Position numbers and translations under genes: made by a program. Shown piece after piece: positions 45,889 to 57,270 of a DNA stretch of 64,000 bases. The stretch spans positions 45,272,706-45,336,705 of the forward strand of contig CM065299.1 of NCBI GenBank assembly GCA_032871835.1, given 5' to 3'. Numbering within the stretch: position 1 is the stretch's first letter; each line of letters begins with the position of its first letter. The DNA is from Dipteronia dyeriana (taxonomy: Eukaryota; Streptophyta; Magnoliopsida; Sapindales; Sapindaceae). Below the pieces are notes generated by a model. The model was not told the DNA's origin. It did not search any database and saw only the letters and a program-made list of their open reading frames with translations.

Positions 45889-46646
45889 ATAAGATGCACC
45901 GTTAAAAATGTTTTGAAGACGTTCAGCAAGGGAGCCATCCCGAAAATAGCTCCAACGGTCGTCCCCAATAAAAGCCTGACCAGATCACATCTCCCGCAGC
46001 ATATCCTGGGGAAAAGGATGTGAAGGAACCCCTGAGGGTTTAGCCCCTAGATCTTTAACCTCGGGGGTAAGAAAACCCCTATTCGGCTCTGAAGCCTCCG
46101 CATCCGCTGATTCTCCAACATCAGCACTCGGGTAAGTCTCAGCCATAATATCTTCATCGCTGGAGTCGATGAAAGAGACCACCCGAGGAACCTTGAGTGG
46201 ATGAGTTTGAGAGCTGATTGCCTTCCATTTCTCACCTCGAGAGCGGTGAAAACTGAGATCAGCTTTGGGATCCTCCTGAGTATCATCCCGGAAGGATTTA
46301 AAAAATTCGGGACCCAAGGGTACCTGTCCTGCAGAGGTATTACCTCAATTACCGGTGTCAGTCCGCTCGACAGGCTCCTCACTGAGACCTTCATTTTACC
46401 CTTACCAGTCGCCAGGCAGCTGGGTATCGGTCGGGCCACTTGGACCACTAGTTTCCTTAGCTGTTGGTTGAGAAATATCCTCAATGACAACTTCAAAAAT
46501 TTTCTCTTCAACAACATCAGCCTCCTCTTCGGACTCAGGCGGTGCAATGCCTTCATCGCTTTAACGAGAAGCTTCTTTCCGATTCGCCTGAACAATTGAC
46601 TTCACTTGGTGAGCCTGAAGATCACAGTTGACGTCCCTATCAAACA

Positions 46647-46734
46647 CTTAGAAGAAAATATGAACCGCGTCAGAATCCAAAACAAAAATATATATATATA
46701 ACAATGAAAGGAAAAGGTTGCAAAAATCACTTAC
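46647..46734 (-). other. Predicted intron 1 of antisense gene
   Basis: 88 bp. Donor GGCGAT/GTAAGT and acceptor TTCTTCTAAG/TGTTT on the minus strand, both near consensus, with an AT-rich body. Splicing joins CGA T to TG TTT and keeps the phase. Read through, the frame meets a stop right after RRRCK. Confidence 0.7.
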
Positions 46735-47875
46735 ATCGCCTGCGTTGGCCTGAAATCTTTTCGAAGAAGCCGAACTCAATCATTTTCGATTTAACGAAGA
46801 GATAAGTCTTGCTCCTCTTCTCCAAAGTGCGAACAGCTGCCCGAAAAATTCTGGTCAGCTCCGTATCACTGTACTCGATTTTCTTCTTGTTCCAAATCTC
46901 GGAGGAACAGAAGAAACGAGGGACCTTCAACACCGTCCGAGTATCCCGAGCTAAAACAGTGACTTCTAGCCCAAGACTCCCTCCCGTTAAAAACCAACTG
47001 TTCTTCAAGAACTTGTTGGATGTAGGAAATCCCCATATAAAACCCCTCTATCTAGGGTCATCAGAGATATCAACTTCTTGGCTCACTTTTGTCTCCTTAG
47101 GGACCCAACAATCAGGTGAGTTAGACATGAGGAAGTAAGTCCCCGACATGCCCTATTGCCTAAGCTTAAAGAAGTACCTGATTTCATTTGGGGATGGCGG
47201 CGATAAGTTCATCCGGCTGAACATGTTCCATAGGCACATCAAAATTTTGTAACTATTCGGGGACAGCTGAGCTGGAGCAATCCCTGCTTCAGCCAAAAAC
47301 AAGGCAATGAATGGCTAGAAGGGAAGAGTGACGCCGCAGTAAAGCATGAATCCATAGATCGCCGCCATACACGCGGGAGGATTTCATATAGCTCTATCAC
47401 CCGCTGGAATCAGAGTGACTGAATTAGGAAAATCGAATCAGGAGCGATACTTCATTATCTTATCTGGCCCGACCACATTCGGCTCGGTGTCAAACCCACT
47501 CGAGTGTTCAACAGGAAAAGTAAGACGAGACGCCCTGAACGCCTCTTCAACGTCGTTCTCGTTGACAGTCTGCTCTCTGATAAGAATATCATCTGAGTTG
47601 TGTTTGCGGACTTCACTTCTACTTTGATGTTTTCCCATCCTTCGAAGAGGTACCCCGTGGTCACAAATATCAGAATCAGAACTAGATGAAGAACTCGATA
47701 CAGGGCTACAAGTGACATCAGGGTAAAGCCCCGAAATATCAACTTCTAAAAATGGAGGTTCATCTACAGGGATTTCCCCTAATAATCTTCAAATAAAAGA
47801 AACTAAATGGAAATCCCCACATTGTAATGCATCAAGAGCGACATTAAAAAGATGATGTCAGGATGACGGTTCCAT

Positions 47876-48359
47876 TAAAAACTAACCTTGAATAAAGTCT
47901 GTTGCAAGATCTTCAATGAAATGTCACGACCTTCTGCGTAAAGAAATCTGGTTTCAATAATTTTTTCTGCTGAGAAATCTGGGTTTAAGAAATTTCTTCT
48001 GCCGAGTGAAGAATTTAAAGAAATAAAAGTACGAAACACTAGATCTCAAGACGGGAAAAAACAATGATAACGATTGATGATGTAGGCGGCACACGGGGAA
48101 ACGAGTAAGTCGTTTCTCATAATTGATATCGAAAAACGAAGAGGAAAGAGACACGTGTAAGAATGAGAACTGGCTTTCACCGTCAGAACTCCAAAACGTC
48201 ACCATCATTAGAGATCTCATGTAAGGAGACAAATCGAATTTGTAGGGTCACCATTAAAACACGTCATTATGACAAGATATTTACTCGGAAACTGAAAAGA
48301 TATTGATAACTAACAAAAATGCTTTTGCCCGAACAAACCTTGTTCAACAAAAAAATTTT
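47876..48359. other. T2 region upstream of antisense gene, before polypurine tract
   Basis: About 0.5 kb. It would contain the promoter of the antisense gene on the minus strand. I see no unambiguous TATA box. A 92-codon minus frame (47954-48232) has no recognisable features. Confidence 0.4.
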
Positions 48360-48369
48360 AAGGGGGTAT
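48360..48369 (+). other. Polypurine tract of T2
   Basis: AAGGGGGTAT lies directly before the 3' LTR start, the usual plus-strand primer site. Confidence 0.8.
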
Positions 48370-49226
48370 TATCATATGTGAATTTTATCGCATGAACACG
48401 TCATCAAACAAAGAGAATAAATTGTCAGGTGGATATCTGAATAGGCATTTAGAAAATATCCTATAAGATATCATCGAAGAAGAGAACCCGAGTAAGCGGA
48501 TATTGAACAAAACCCACTCAGGGTCAATAGACATCATATATTACTCGGGACCAACAGGTATTGCTCTTACTCGGGATCAAATGGCGTTGCTCGGGACCAA
48601 CGGGTATTGCTCTTACACGGGACAAACATGATGAAAATCAAATAAAAACTCCAGTGCATAACTCACGCGAATCAAGTCATAAGGATATACAAAGATACCC
48701 ATATCAAGGAATCCCAAAGAGAACAGAATACTTAACTGAAAGGGTTCCCAATCATGCAACAACTTTATTTCTTTAAAAAGACCACATTCTTATAAGGAAA
48801 CAAGTCCAAATTGGACTGCACTACTAGAATCCCTTTCGATTTCAATACAAGACTCCGAAACGGGAAAGAAGACAACCAGCCTCAAGCAAGTAAATAATTG
48901 TAATTAAATACAAAGATCTAATACTTGTACAAGGCAGATTTGGGCTCCAAAAACATATAAATAGACCCATAATCTCTCCATAAAAGATATATACAGCAAT
49001 CGATAGAAAAATACAGAGAGAAGAAAGAGAGATCGAGAGCTTGTAACATTAAATTCATAGTGGATTTTGGCTAGGTTGATCATTCAACCACCCGTGGACG
49101 TTTCTCTGGTCATCAGAGTTTTACCACATAAAACTTGTGCCTTGATTACTTTCTCTAATCTCTTTCTCTTTGAATCGATAGCCAAAATCCAATCATTGTT
49201 GGCATATCCAGAAATCAACGTCAACA
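48370..49226 (+). repeat. 3' LTR of T2, full length
   Basis: TATCATATGTG (TG changed to TA) to AACGTCAACA, 857 bp. It keeps the segment 48927-49130 missing from the 5' LTR. That segment has TATAAATA at 48956-48963 and CCGTGGACGTTTCTC at 49092. This TATA box faces out into T1 sequence downstream. Confidence 0.9.
48956..48963 (+). promoter_or_regulatory. TATA box of T2 3' LTR
   Basis: TATAAATA about 270 bp before the LTR end. Absent from the 5' LTR through deletion. Confidence 0.7.
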
Positions 49227-49800
49227 AAGGTATAAACCCAGGACCAAAGCCCAGACTTTGGAGTACTTTGTAGCAAAGCTCTCAATGCCCTTTCGCAGTA
49301 ATAAACATAGCTCCTGATTGGATTCCAGAGTTTGATAGCTGGCCGAAAGATTGCAAGTCATGGATCCTCTACATAGATAGAGCATCAGGACAAGCCGGGG
49401 GAGGAGCGGCCATAGTTTTGATCAACCCAGAAGGGATTGAATGCTGCTACTATTTTAGATTTGAGTTTAAAGCCACTAACAATTAGGTAGAATATGAAGC
49501 CCTCTTAGCCGAAATAAAACTGGCCGCAGAGATCGGGGTTAATTACCTGCAGATCAGGAGTGACTCGTTGCTCATAGTCAACCTAGTCTCTAGGGATTAT
49601 CAGACAAAATGGGATAACATGATTGCCTACTTGAAGCTAGTTCAACAGCTTATGAACAAATTTAAAGGTTTCAGGATTGAGCAGATACCTTGACAACAAA
49701 ATCGTCGAGCAAACATCTTAGCCAAGATAGATGCGAATGGCGGCCAGACCTTACCACAAGGAGTCCCTCTCCAAGTGATCCCCATACCAACCAGCAAGTA
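49227..49800 (+). pseudogene. T1 archaeal-type RNase H (after T2)
   Basis: Continues T1 after the T2 insertion: YKPRTKAQTLEYFVAKL, then WILYIDRASGQAGGGAAIVL, FEFKATNN, a stop, VEYEALLAEIKLAAE and LQIRSDSLLIVNLV, then FRIEQIP, a stop, QQNRRANILAK. Catalytic D, E and D are kept. The two stops (TAG at 49484, TGA at 49691) sit where Gln and Arg occur in relatives. Confidence 0.85.
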
Positions 49801-50683
49801 ATGAGACTTATACCCTAGATCGGCGGCCATGTTGGATGGACCCAATAGTGGATTATCTCCAAGAAGAAAGGCTCCCTAGGGAGCTTGACAAAAAGGCTCT
49901 CAGTTCGATATTGTTTGGTGGATGGGTACTTGTGCAGAAGGGGTAGATCCCTTCCTTTGCTTCGATGTTTACATCCTAAAAATGCCAAATGGGCATTAAG
50001 AGAGGTTCACTCCGGGTTTTACGGGAACCATATTGGTGGGGAGGCTCTGGCATATCAGGTACTCCGTATGGGGTATTTTTGGTTAACCATCCATCAAGAT
50101 ACAAAGATCTCGGTATGATTATGCAAAGCATGCCAGAAGACCGCAACCTTGAGTCACCAACCATCGGAGCGATTGTCATCCCTTAGCTCACCATACCCCT
50201 TTGCTATGAAGGGAGTCGACTTGATCGGACCGCTTCCAATAGCTCATAGTCAAGCCAAGCATGCTATCGTGGTAATCGACTATTTCACAAGATGGGTTGA
50301 AGCTGGATCACTTTCCCAGATATCGGAAGAAAATACAACAAGGTTCATAAAAAATAATGTAATTTGCAGGTTCTGAACCCCTTTGTCATTATAGCTGACC
50401 TCGACAAGCAGTTTGATAACGGTCGGTTAAAGGAATTTTGTGTGGAATTGGGAATCGACCTTAGATTCATTTCAGTAGCCAACCCCTTGACTAACGGGTT
50501 GGTGGAATCCACTAATAAAACCATTAAGAGGCTGTTGAAGAAGAAGTTGCAGCAGAAAAAAGGCAGATGGGCCGATGAGCTACCTGAGGTCCTTTAGGCT
50601 TACCGTACCATGAGGAGAACGACCACTAGGGAAACACCTTATTCTCTAGCCTTCGGGGTTGAAGCAGTTTTTCCCATCGAGCC
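49801..50683 (+). pseudogene. T1 integrase, 3' truncated
   Basis: Frame 49885-50118 holds the zinc-binding half (EVHSGFYGNHIGGEALAYQV, RMGYFWLTI). Frame 50149-50376 holds MKGVDLIGPLPIAHSQAKHA and IDYFTRWVEAGSL (first Asp). After a frameshift come DKQFDNGRLKEFCVELGIDL (second Asp region, IIADLDKQFDN in place of SDNGRQFD), NPLTNGLVESTNKTIKRLL (Glu) and WADELPEVL. It ends near FPIEP, where an E LTR begins, so the C-terminal domain, 3' region and 3' LTR of T1 are lost. Confidence 0.85.
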
Positions 50684-51912
50684 TTTGTTGATTGTGATTG
50701 GGTTGTGTCTATTTAAGCTTAAATTTAGATAGCCTGCCAGGATCCCCAATCCAAATGAACTTGCATGGTTCACTTGATATATTCTACCGGACCAATTTAG
50801 GGGTCCATCTAGAATTGTATTAAGGCATGTGGACTTGTTTCTTTTTGTAAGAATGGGTCTAGTTCACTTGTGGACTTTTTATAAAAGTCCAATGGATTTA
50901 ATAAAATAAGAAAAATAATATATAAGCCTATATAATGTCATGGGCGGCAATGCTAATATATAAAAGCCTAATATATTATTTTTTATTTTATTATTTAATT
51001 AAATGGAAATTAATTAAGTTGTTGATTAATTAATTATTTAATTAAAAATAAAAAAACAATTCCTAATAGGAGAAGATCTCATAATATTATACTATTGTTG
51101 GTAGTATAATTAATATTAAAGACTATATTTGATAAGTAGATAAATAAAAGGAATTATTTATCTAGTCAAATTAAGAAGCCTTTAATATGGTCACAAATAC
51201 ACTAATGAGTTGAATTAGGGGTCTTGGTGTAGGAAAGAATTCTTTTTGGAAAAGGATTATTGGTCACTAAGTAAATCCACCTAAGGAATGAATTCTTGCC
51301 CACCAAGTAAATCCTTCTTAGGAAAGGATTTGGTCTCCTATATATAATACCTATTAATTTAGACTAAGCCTTAGTTTTTGGTGTGAGAAGTTGTTTTTTT
51401 ATTTTTTTTTATTGTTATAAAAAAAACCTTCGTCCAGCTCAATGTGTGAAAAATTCGGCCAAGCATAGAGAAAAGGGGGAACGTTTTTGTTTTCGATAGT
51501 ACACTAGTATCCTTTGCATCAAAAGGGTTTTGTATAAAACAACGAATCAAGGTTCACGCGAGTTTCAATCAAATTGATTGATAATTTATAAGTGACCGGA
51601 CGTTCTTGGTTTTTCTCCTTGAGGATTATAGTGACTAACAAAGAATAAGATTTTGTTTGTTTCCATCATCAGGTATACAATTTAAAGAAAGGGATCCCAC
51701 ACTCCTAGGTGATTCACATTCGTGATTGGATTGGAAGATCTTGTGGATTCAATTTGACGCTAGTTCAATCGTCACGAATAAAAAAGGTACGATACTTTTA
51801 ATATACATCAATTAATTTAGGGTTAAGGTTCTTTCTTTTAAAGGGATTTTTTTTAAAATATATCAAACCCTAATTTTATTTTTCACAATTTCGTTGCGCG
51901 ATTTTCCCTACA
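50684..51912 (+). repeat. LTR of copia family E, 3' half, plus strand
   Basis: Begins inside the LTR at TTGTTGATTGTGATTGGGTT (matching reverse-complement sequence near 8980 in the shared LTR) and ends GCGATTTTCCCTACA at 51912. It lacks the ~200-bp block, like the copy at 1866-4092. It is fused directly to T1 integrase. Confidence 0.8.
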
Positions 51913-53429
51913 TTGTGCACAATGCACACAAAAATATGTTAAGTCGTTTTCTTTTTCTTTTCTCTTGAAAATATATTGATTCAGTTTCTAAAAAAAAAAC
52001 TCATATATGTTACCTTATGAAAATCTAATTATATCGTTTGTTAATCAGTTTTTCACAAACAAATATACCAAATATATATTTATTTATCTTTGAAAAACCG
52101 ATGATATATTTTGATTTTAATTTTTTTTTAAATATCTCTTATCTTTTATTTCAAAAGATAATTAAATATTTATTTTGAATTTAAACATTTTAAATTCAAC
52201 TTCAAATATTTAATTTAATAAAATAAAATAATCATATTATCTTATTTTACTTAAAATCAAATATCAACCAACACCCTCCATTTAGTGATTAATAACATAA
52301 TTAAAGAATCTTATTTTTTAATTGTTTAATCACCATTATTCAAAAATTAAATAATCTCATTATTCAATTAATTGCTGAATAAATATGTGTTACTTTCGTA
52401 ACACAATTAAATGGACAATCCAATTAATTAACCATGTCCCTTGTTACCTAAATCGATCAGGCTAGCAACGGAAACTTATGGACCTATAGTATTTTGAGCT
52501 CCAATAATCCTCTAAATCATTAATTAAACTCTTTAATTAATATTCCTTGATTATTAAATATGGTGTTATTCCATTAAAAATCTAAAGCTGCATTCTTTTA
52601 ACTTCAGACGCTTTTACACAGATCGATACAACTTGGTGTCCATCGATATAACTATTATATATGGTGTGATCCTCCATAGTAGTTCATAATTAGAGTTGGG
52701 TCATATTATCCATTATACCCCTCGAATTGCATATATCCTTTAAGTACCATTGATTCTCGAATGAACAATAAATCATATTTCCACACGGAATTAGGAAAAT
52801 GCTCATATTGTCTAAGCCCTAAATCAACCCTTAAGGGAACTACCATTTACTTCTCACAAGAAAGAGTGGATTCCACTATTGTGTACAAACCTTCCCAGCC
52901 ACAAGCCAAACCGCAATCACAACATATGGAGCATATTGATCAGGAACTGCATCTGACCTTACCTACAGTATATCAAAGACCACGATTTAACCTGAAGGAG
53001 TCGATAAGACACTCAGGATTAAGATCACCCACATATAGCCATCATTGGTTGATATATATGAATCTAATCGGTAAACAAATCTTGGTGAGAGATTCATATA
53101 GATAATGCCCATATATGATCACATCATACAAGATGCCTCCATTCCTATATTTTTGTATGAATGATTCAGGATAGTACCATCATACATTACGGAATGGACC
53201 ACATCTATGGAATAACCTCAAATAAAGTATCCAAATTTATTTGCTATCTATGGACTCTTTATATTGCATATCTCTTACTGTATCAATCTGTATATGACAC
53301 TCTTATATATTGTTCAAGATTACATCTGGCAATCTAGGATGTTAATATGCACAAGTTTTAAAATAAACAATACAACAAGAATGAAATAAATCCATTTACA
53401 ATTATGTCTTTAAAGTATAATCCACAACA
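51913..53429 (-). repeat. LTR of copia family F, minus strand, 3' end uncertain
   Basis: Starts TGTTGTGGATTATAC at 53429 on the minus strand. Very similar to 1-775 for its first ~740 bp and to 31560-32820 beyond. Homology to the 31040 copy fades below about 52130. The last ~200 bp up to the E LTR are unassigned. Confidence 0.75.
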
Positions 53430-53794
53430 TAAGCAATCTTGCATTGTTGATTCCACCATGAAGGCCTAATATGTAGCGGCTTGTGAAAAAACTAAGGAGG
53501 TTGTATGGCTTCATAAGTTTTTAAGTGATCTGGAAGTTGTTCTATATTTGGATATGGTGTTGTGTCTCATTCAAAAGAACCAAGAAGCCATAAAAGAGGG
53601 AAGCATATAAAGAGGAGATATCATCTCATCAGGGAGATAGTGTAGAAAGGAGATGAGACTGTGACCAAGATGGCATCGTAGGACAACCTGGCTAATCCAT
53701 TTATAAAGATCTTAATGGCCAAAGTGTTTGAAGGTTACTAAGAGGGTCTAGGATTCTGTGAAATGTCCTACTTGCTTTAGTGCAAGTGTAAGAT
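53430..53794 (+). pseudogene. Copia RNase H remnant, plus strand (element G)
   Basis: Reads SCIVDSTMKA, a stop, YVAACEKTKEVVWLHKFL and, in other frames, the last part of RNase H with a RGDIISSGR-like degraded stretch and AKVFEG-like end. It is preceded directly by the F LTR at 53429 and followed by GTGCAAGTGTAAGAT (decayed polypurine tract) and the LTR at 53795. The rest of the element is not present. Confidence 0.7.
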
Positions 53795-55896
53795 TGTTGG
53801 TGTTTATGCCCTAAAGCTTGCAATATGTAACTGTTATAAAAACATGAATAAAAGAAGTTAGTTTTTCATTCTATAAATATTGATTTATTAACATCTACAT
53901 GCTTATATCATGTGTGAAAAATATCAAAGATTGCAGGATGTAATCTCAAGCTGGGTGTATGAGTGTCATATATAGAAGGATTTAGTTTGAGGTGGGCAAT
54001 CTAAATAGTCCATAAAGAGCAAACAAAGCTGGAAAATTTGTTCATGGTTCATCTATAGTTACGGTCCATTCTGTAATGTACAGTGGTCTTATCCTTGACT
54101 ACTCATTTAGTGACATAGGAAGAAAGACACCTTATATGATGAAATCATAAAGAAAAGGGCCACAATCATTATGATTCTCTAACCAAGATCCGTTAAATGA
54201 AGAGATTCATATTTATCGACAAATGATGGATGTATATGGGTGGTCTTAATCCTGAGTATCTTACTGACTCCTTTAGGTTTGATTATGGCTTTTGAAATAC
54301 AATGAATGAGATCAGAGTAATATTCCCGATAAATAGCTCCTTATCTTGGAGTCACGATTTAGCTCGTGGATAGGAAGGTACGCACACAGTAGAGGAATCC
54401 ACTCCTTCTTGCAAGAAGTAGAGAATTAGTTTCCTTAAAGGTTGATTCATGTCTTAAATAATTAAGAGCACTCTCTTTCTTCCTTAATGGAAGACATGAT
54501 ATAATTGTTCATTAGAGAATTAACGGTACTTAATGGAAAATATATAACTAGAGAGGTATAGCGAACTTCATGATCTGAATCTAATTATGAACTACTCGTG
54601 GAGGATCATATCATATGTAATAACTATATTAATGGACATTGAGATTTCAGTATGTGTAATACGTTTGTAGTTTCGAGAGTGCAGCCTCAGGTTTTCAGTA
54701 AGGTAACTTCGAGGTTAATAATCATGGAATATTAATTGAAGAGTTTAATTAATATTTCTAAGTATTATTGGACCTCAAAATTATATTAATGAATTAATTC
54801 AAGGCTTGTGGACATGTATTTTTTTTTGTTAGAACGAGTCTAGTTCACATATGGACTTTTTTATTAAAGTCCAATAGATTTAATAAACTGAAAAAAAAAC
54901 ATATTGCCCATGGTTTAGGCTTTGGCGGAAAAGGCTAAGATAATTAGCCTAATATATTATATTATTTTATTATTTAAATAAATAGAAGTTAATTTATTTA
55001 TCAATTAATTAATTACTTGGTTAAAAGTAAAAAAAAAAATCTTACTAGGAGAAGGTATCTTAGTGTCATACTATTGTTGGTAGTATGATAAGTATAAAAA
55101 ACTTTATTTGATAAGTAGATAAATAAAAGGAATTTATTTATCTAGTCAAATAAGAAAGTTTTTGATATCTATTAAAACTCTAATTGACAATTGGTCAAAT
55201 TAGGAAGTTTTTGATAAATTCACAATTTAATTGATATTCAATAACTTATAATAGATTGATGAGTTGAATTAAGGTTGAACTCAAAGAGTTGATAGGAGTT
55301 TTGGTGAAACAAAGATCCTCAATTTGTGAGGATTTTTGGCCACTAATAAATTTCCATTAAGGGAGTTCGGCCAAGACTAAGATCTTGAGGGAGAATTTTA
55401 TTTATTTATTTAATCTAAAAAAATCATCCAACTCATAGGAAAAGTGTGTGAGAATCCAACCAACAGAAAAAGAAAGAAAGGAGCATTATTTTTCGATAGT
55501 GCATTAGTAGCTTTTACATCAAAAGGCTTGGTGCACAAAATCGAATTGGGTTCACGCGAGTTTTCAAATAAAAGGATGAGTATTCATAAGTGAACAAACG
55601 CTCTTTGTTTTCTCTAGAAGGGTTATTGCGACTAACATAAAGAAAAAGTTGTGTTTTCCATCCTCAGGTACACAATTCTAAGAAAAGGGAGCACACACTC
55701 CTAGGTGATTCACGTTCATGATTGGATTGGAAGAGCTTGGAGTTTCAATCGATACAACATCAATTGTCACATGAAAAAGGTATGATAACTTTTAATTATA
55801 TGTTAGTTAATCAATGGTTAAGGTTCTCTCATTTAAAAGAAATATTTTGAAATATACCGATCAAATTTTTCACTTCTGGCACACGTTTATCCTACA
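53795..55896 (+). repeat. Chimeric 3' LTR of element G (F-type 5' half, E-type 3' half)
   Basis: Starts TGTTGGTGTTTATGCCCTAA and ends GTTTATCCTACA, 2102 bp. Positions 53795 to about 54780 follow family F (compare the minus strand of 52440-53429). From about 54790 it follows family E (compare 50820-51912) to the end. The change point is ATATTAATGAATTAATTC. RNase H and a polypurine tract lie directly upstream, so it is a real 3' LTR. Confidence 0.75.
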
Positions 55897-56690
55897 CAAT
55901 CAACACAAATCCTCATCCAAATTTTGTCAGTTGATTCAATTTCTACATGTAAACCCTAAAGTCAATTTCATGTGCAATCGTTGATACTTGACATTACAAT
56001 ATTCCCTCATACTTGCAACAATAATCAATGCACATGTATATCAAAGATTAAAGCATAATCAAAGCATAAAACCATGGGTTACATAGAACAAATAACTCAT
56101 GCATGTTAATATATTGAGAGGGAGGGAATTACACCTCATTGATTATGAAATTGATGATGAATGAGGGAAGAAAAGTATACCTTTTTGGTATTGAGATAGG
56201 ACAAACAATACCTTGAGAGGGAAAAAGAAGAATTTTTTATTTTTTGAATGTGAGAGTGGTGTGCCCTACTTGAAAGTGACAGGACATATTTATAGTCGTG
56301 CCTAGTGTATGGGTATTTCCCGATGTGTGCGGGTTTGTACCCGTGTAGTATGACCCACACACCTATTATTGAGCTCTACTTTGGTGCGCTGGTTCAGTTA
56401 TCCGCGCACACTTCGAGCATCTTTGGTTTTGGCCAAGGATTTTTGGCCCTATGCTGGTCATTGCGTGGGTATGCACTGGCGCATGGACAAGGGCATTGAT
56501 GGCCCGTGCCGCTTTTAACTTCATCCTTCAATCTCACATTTCAGTCTTTTTAAAATTTCCTGTTTCTTTATCTAGCACACGCTTAAAAATTCCAACTCAA
56601 CTTGCCTTAATATTTATTAGAAACAAAATTAAACATAAAAATAAAACAAAAACTTAAATCAAGTTCGTCAATGGGCAACAAAAATTCTAT
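55897..56690 (-). repeat. Athila-type LTR fragment, minus strand
   Basis: Non-coding. On the minus strand a TATAAATATG box (56282-56297) follows GC-rich U3 sequence (56300-56510) with GCGTGGGT/GCGCATGG motifs like those of the LTRs near 29750, 30240 and 58700. The ends are not defined. It adjoins the chimeric LTR and a copia gag remnant. Confidence 0.45.
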
Positions 56691-57270
56691 AAGAAAATAG
56701 AATGTGCAATTCAACCAAGCATCGAAAATGTTCATTGGGATGCTATGGGTGGTTTAACCAAGTTAGGAAACTATCTCATTTTTTCAATCCAAACAAACTT
56801 AGAGAGCTTTTTCATATTTTTCTCTCCTTCTTTTTCACTTTGTCTAATGGTTCTTTCCTAACCCATATTTTCTTGACCTTTGGTGGGAAACTATTTTGAT
56901 TCTTCTTGAATTCTCTAAACTTAAAGCAACAAACCTTAATGTACCCGTTCCTTGAACAAAAATAACAAGTTGGATGGGTATAAGGAAAACTCCCTCTTTG
57001 GTTGACCCTTTGAGGTCTTCTTGAGTGTTACTGCACTATGTAGTCACACTCCTTCACTTTTACCATTTTCAAGGCCTCATCTTTCTTCTTAAGCGCTTCC
57101 TTTACCTCTCCCAAAGAATTTGACTTCTTTTAAAACTCCATCAGTAGCCCCCAAGTTTTCCTTCCATATTCTTCTTCAAACTCTTCCGAGAGTTTAGCAA
57201 GCTTTACTAGGTCTCTTGAAATCGATTTCTTGCACAAAACAGCCACCGCTTGCCTACAAAAGACCATTGT
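56691..57270 (-). pseudogene. Copia gag zinc-knuckle fragment, minus strand
   Basis: On the minus strand: SRDLVKLAKLSEEFEEEYGR, then EVKEALKKKDEALKMVKV, CYFCSRNGYIKVCCFKFREF and KVKKIWVRKEPLDKVKK. This is the end of a SIRE-like copia gag: a Lys/Glu-rich helix, a Cys/His knuckle whose His and last Cys positions are altered, then the linker. Nothing further of that element follows. Confidence 0.6.

Larger units (their letters stand above)
44968..47875 (-). pseudogene. T2 antisense gene with two introns (Transposase_28-like domain plus coiled coil)
   Basis: Minus-strand gene model: exon 1 47875-46735, exon 2 46646-45889, exon 3 45822-44968, 2754 nt in one phase with no frameshift, ending in TGA. 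Exon 1 starts MEPSS, has a Ser-rich acidic stretch (SSSSSDSDICDHG), then PFIALFLAEAGIAPAQLSPN, LMCLWNMFSRMNLSP and NKFLKNSWFLTGG. This resembles the plant 'putative gypsy type transposon' domain (Transposase_28). Exon 2 is acidic and low-complexity. Exon 3 is heptad-like (QQHQVDRIRRLEAQL, EERASSVEEKTTLL), probably coiled coil. About 22 nonsense codons break it. Antisense frames at this place are known in Tat elements; their function is unknown. The RNA would be made from the strand opposite to the genomic RNA. Confidence 0.75.
39334..49226 (+). mobile_element. Tat-type gypsy element T2, inserted in T1, RT-less
   Basis: 9893 bp, flanked by perfect AAGGT duplications (39329-39333 and 49227-49231). 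Order: 5' LTR, primer-binding site, gag, protease, archaeal-type RNase H, integrase, a 4.2-kb 3' region with an antisense gene, polypurine tract, 3' LTR. RT and the first RNase H are missing. Removing T2 rejoins the T1 reading (LTQFDLR to YKPRTKAQTLEYF). Confidence 0.9.

Noticed and set aside
46329..46405. A third possible intron of the antisense gene (GTAAGG...CTCTGCAG, 77 bp) covering three stops
   Set aside because: It would shift the frame away from the acidic exon 2 reading and break the phase with exon 3. The stops are more simply nonsense changes.
46047..46595. 182-codon basic frame on the minus strand
   Set aside because: Out of phase with the antisense gene exons; Arg/Leu-rich composition is the shadow of the acidic, Ser-rich true frame.
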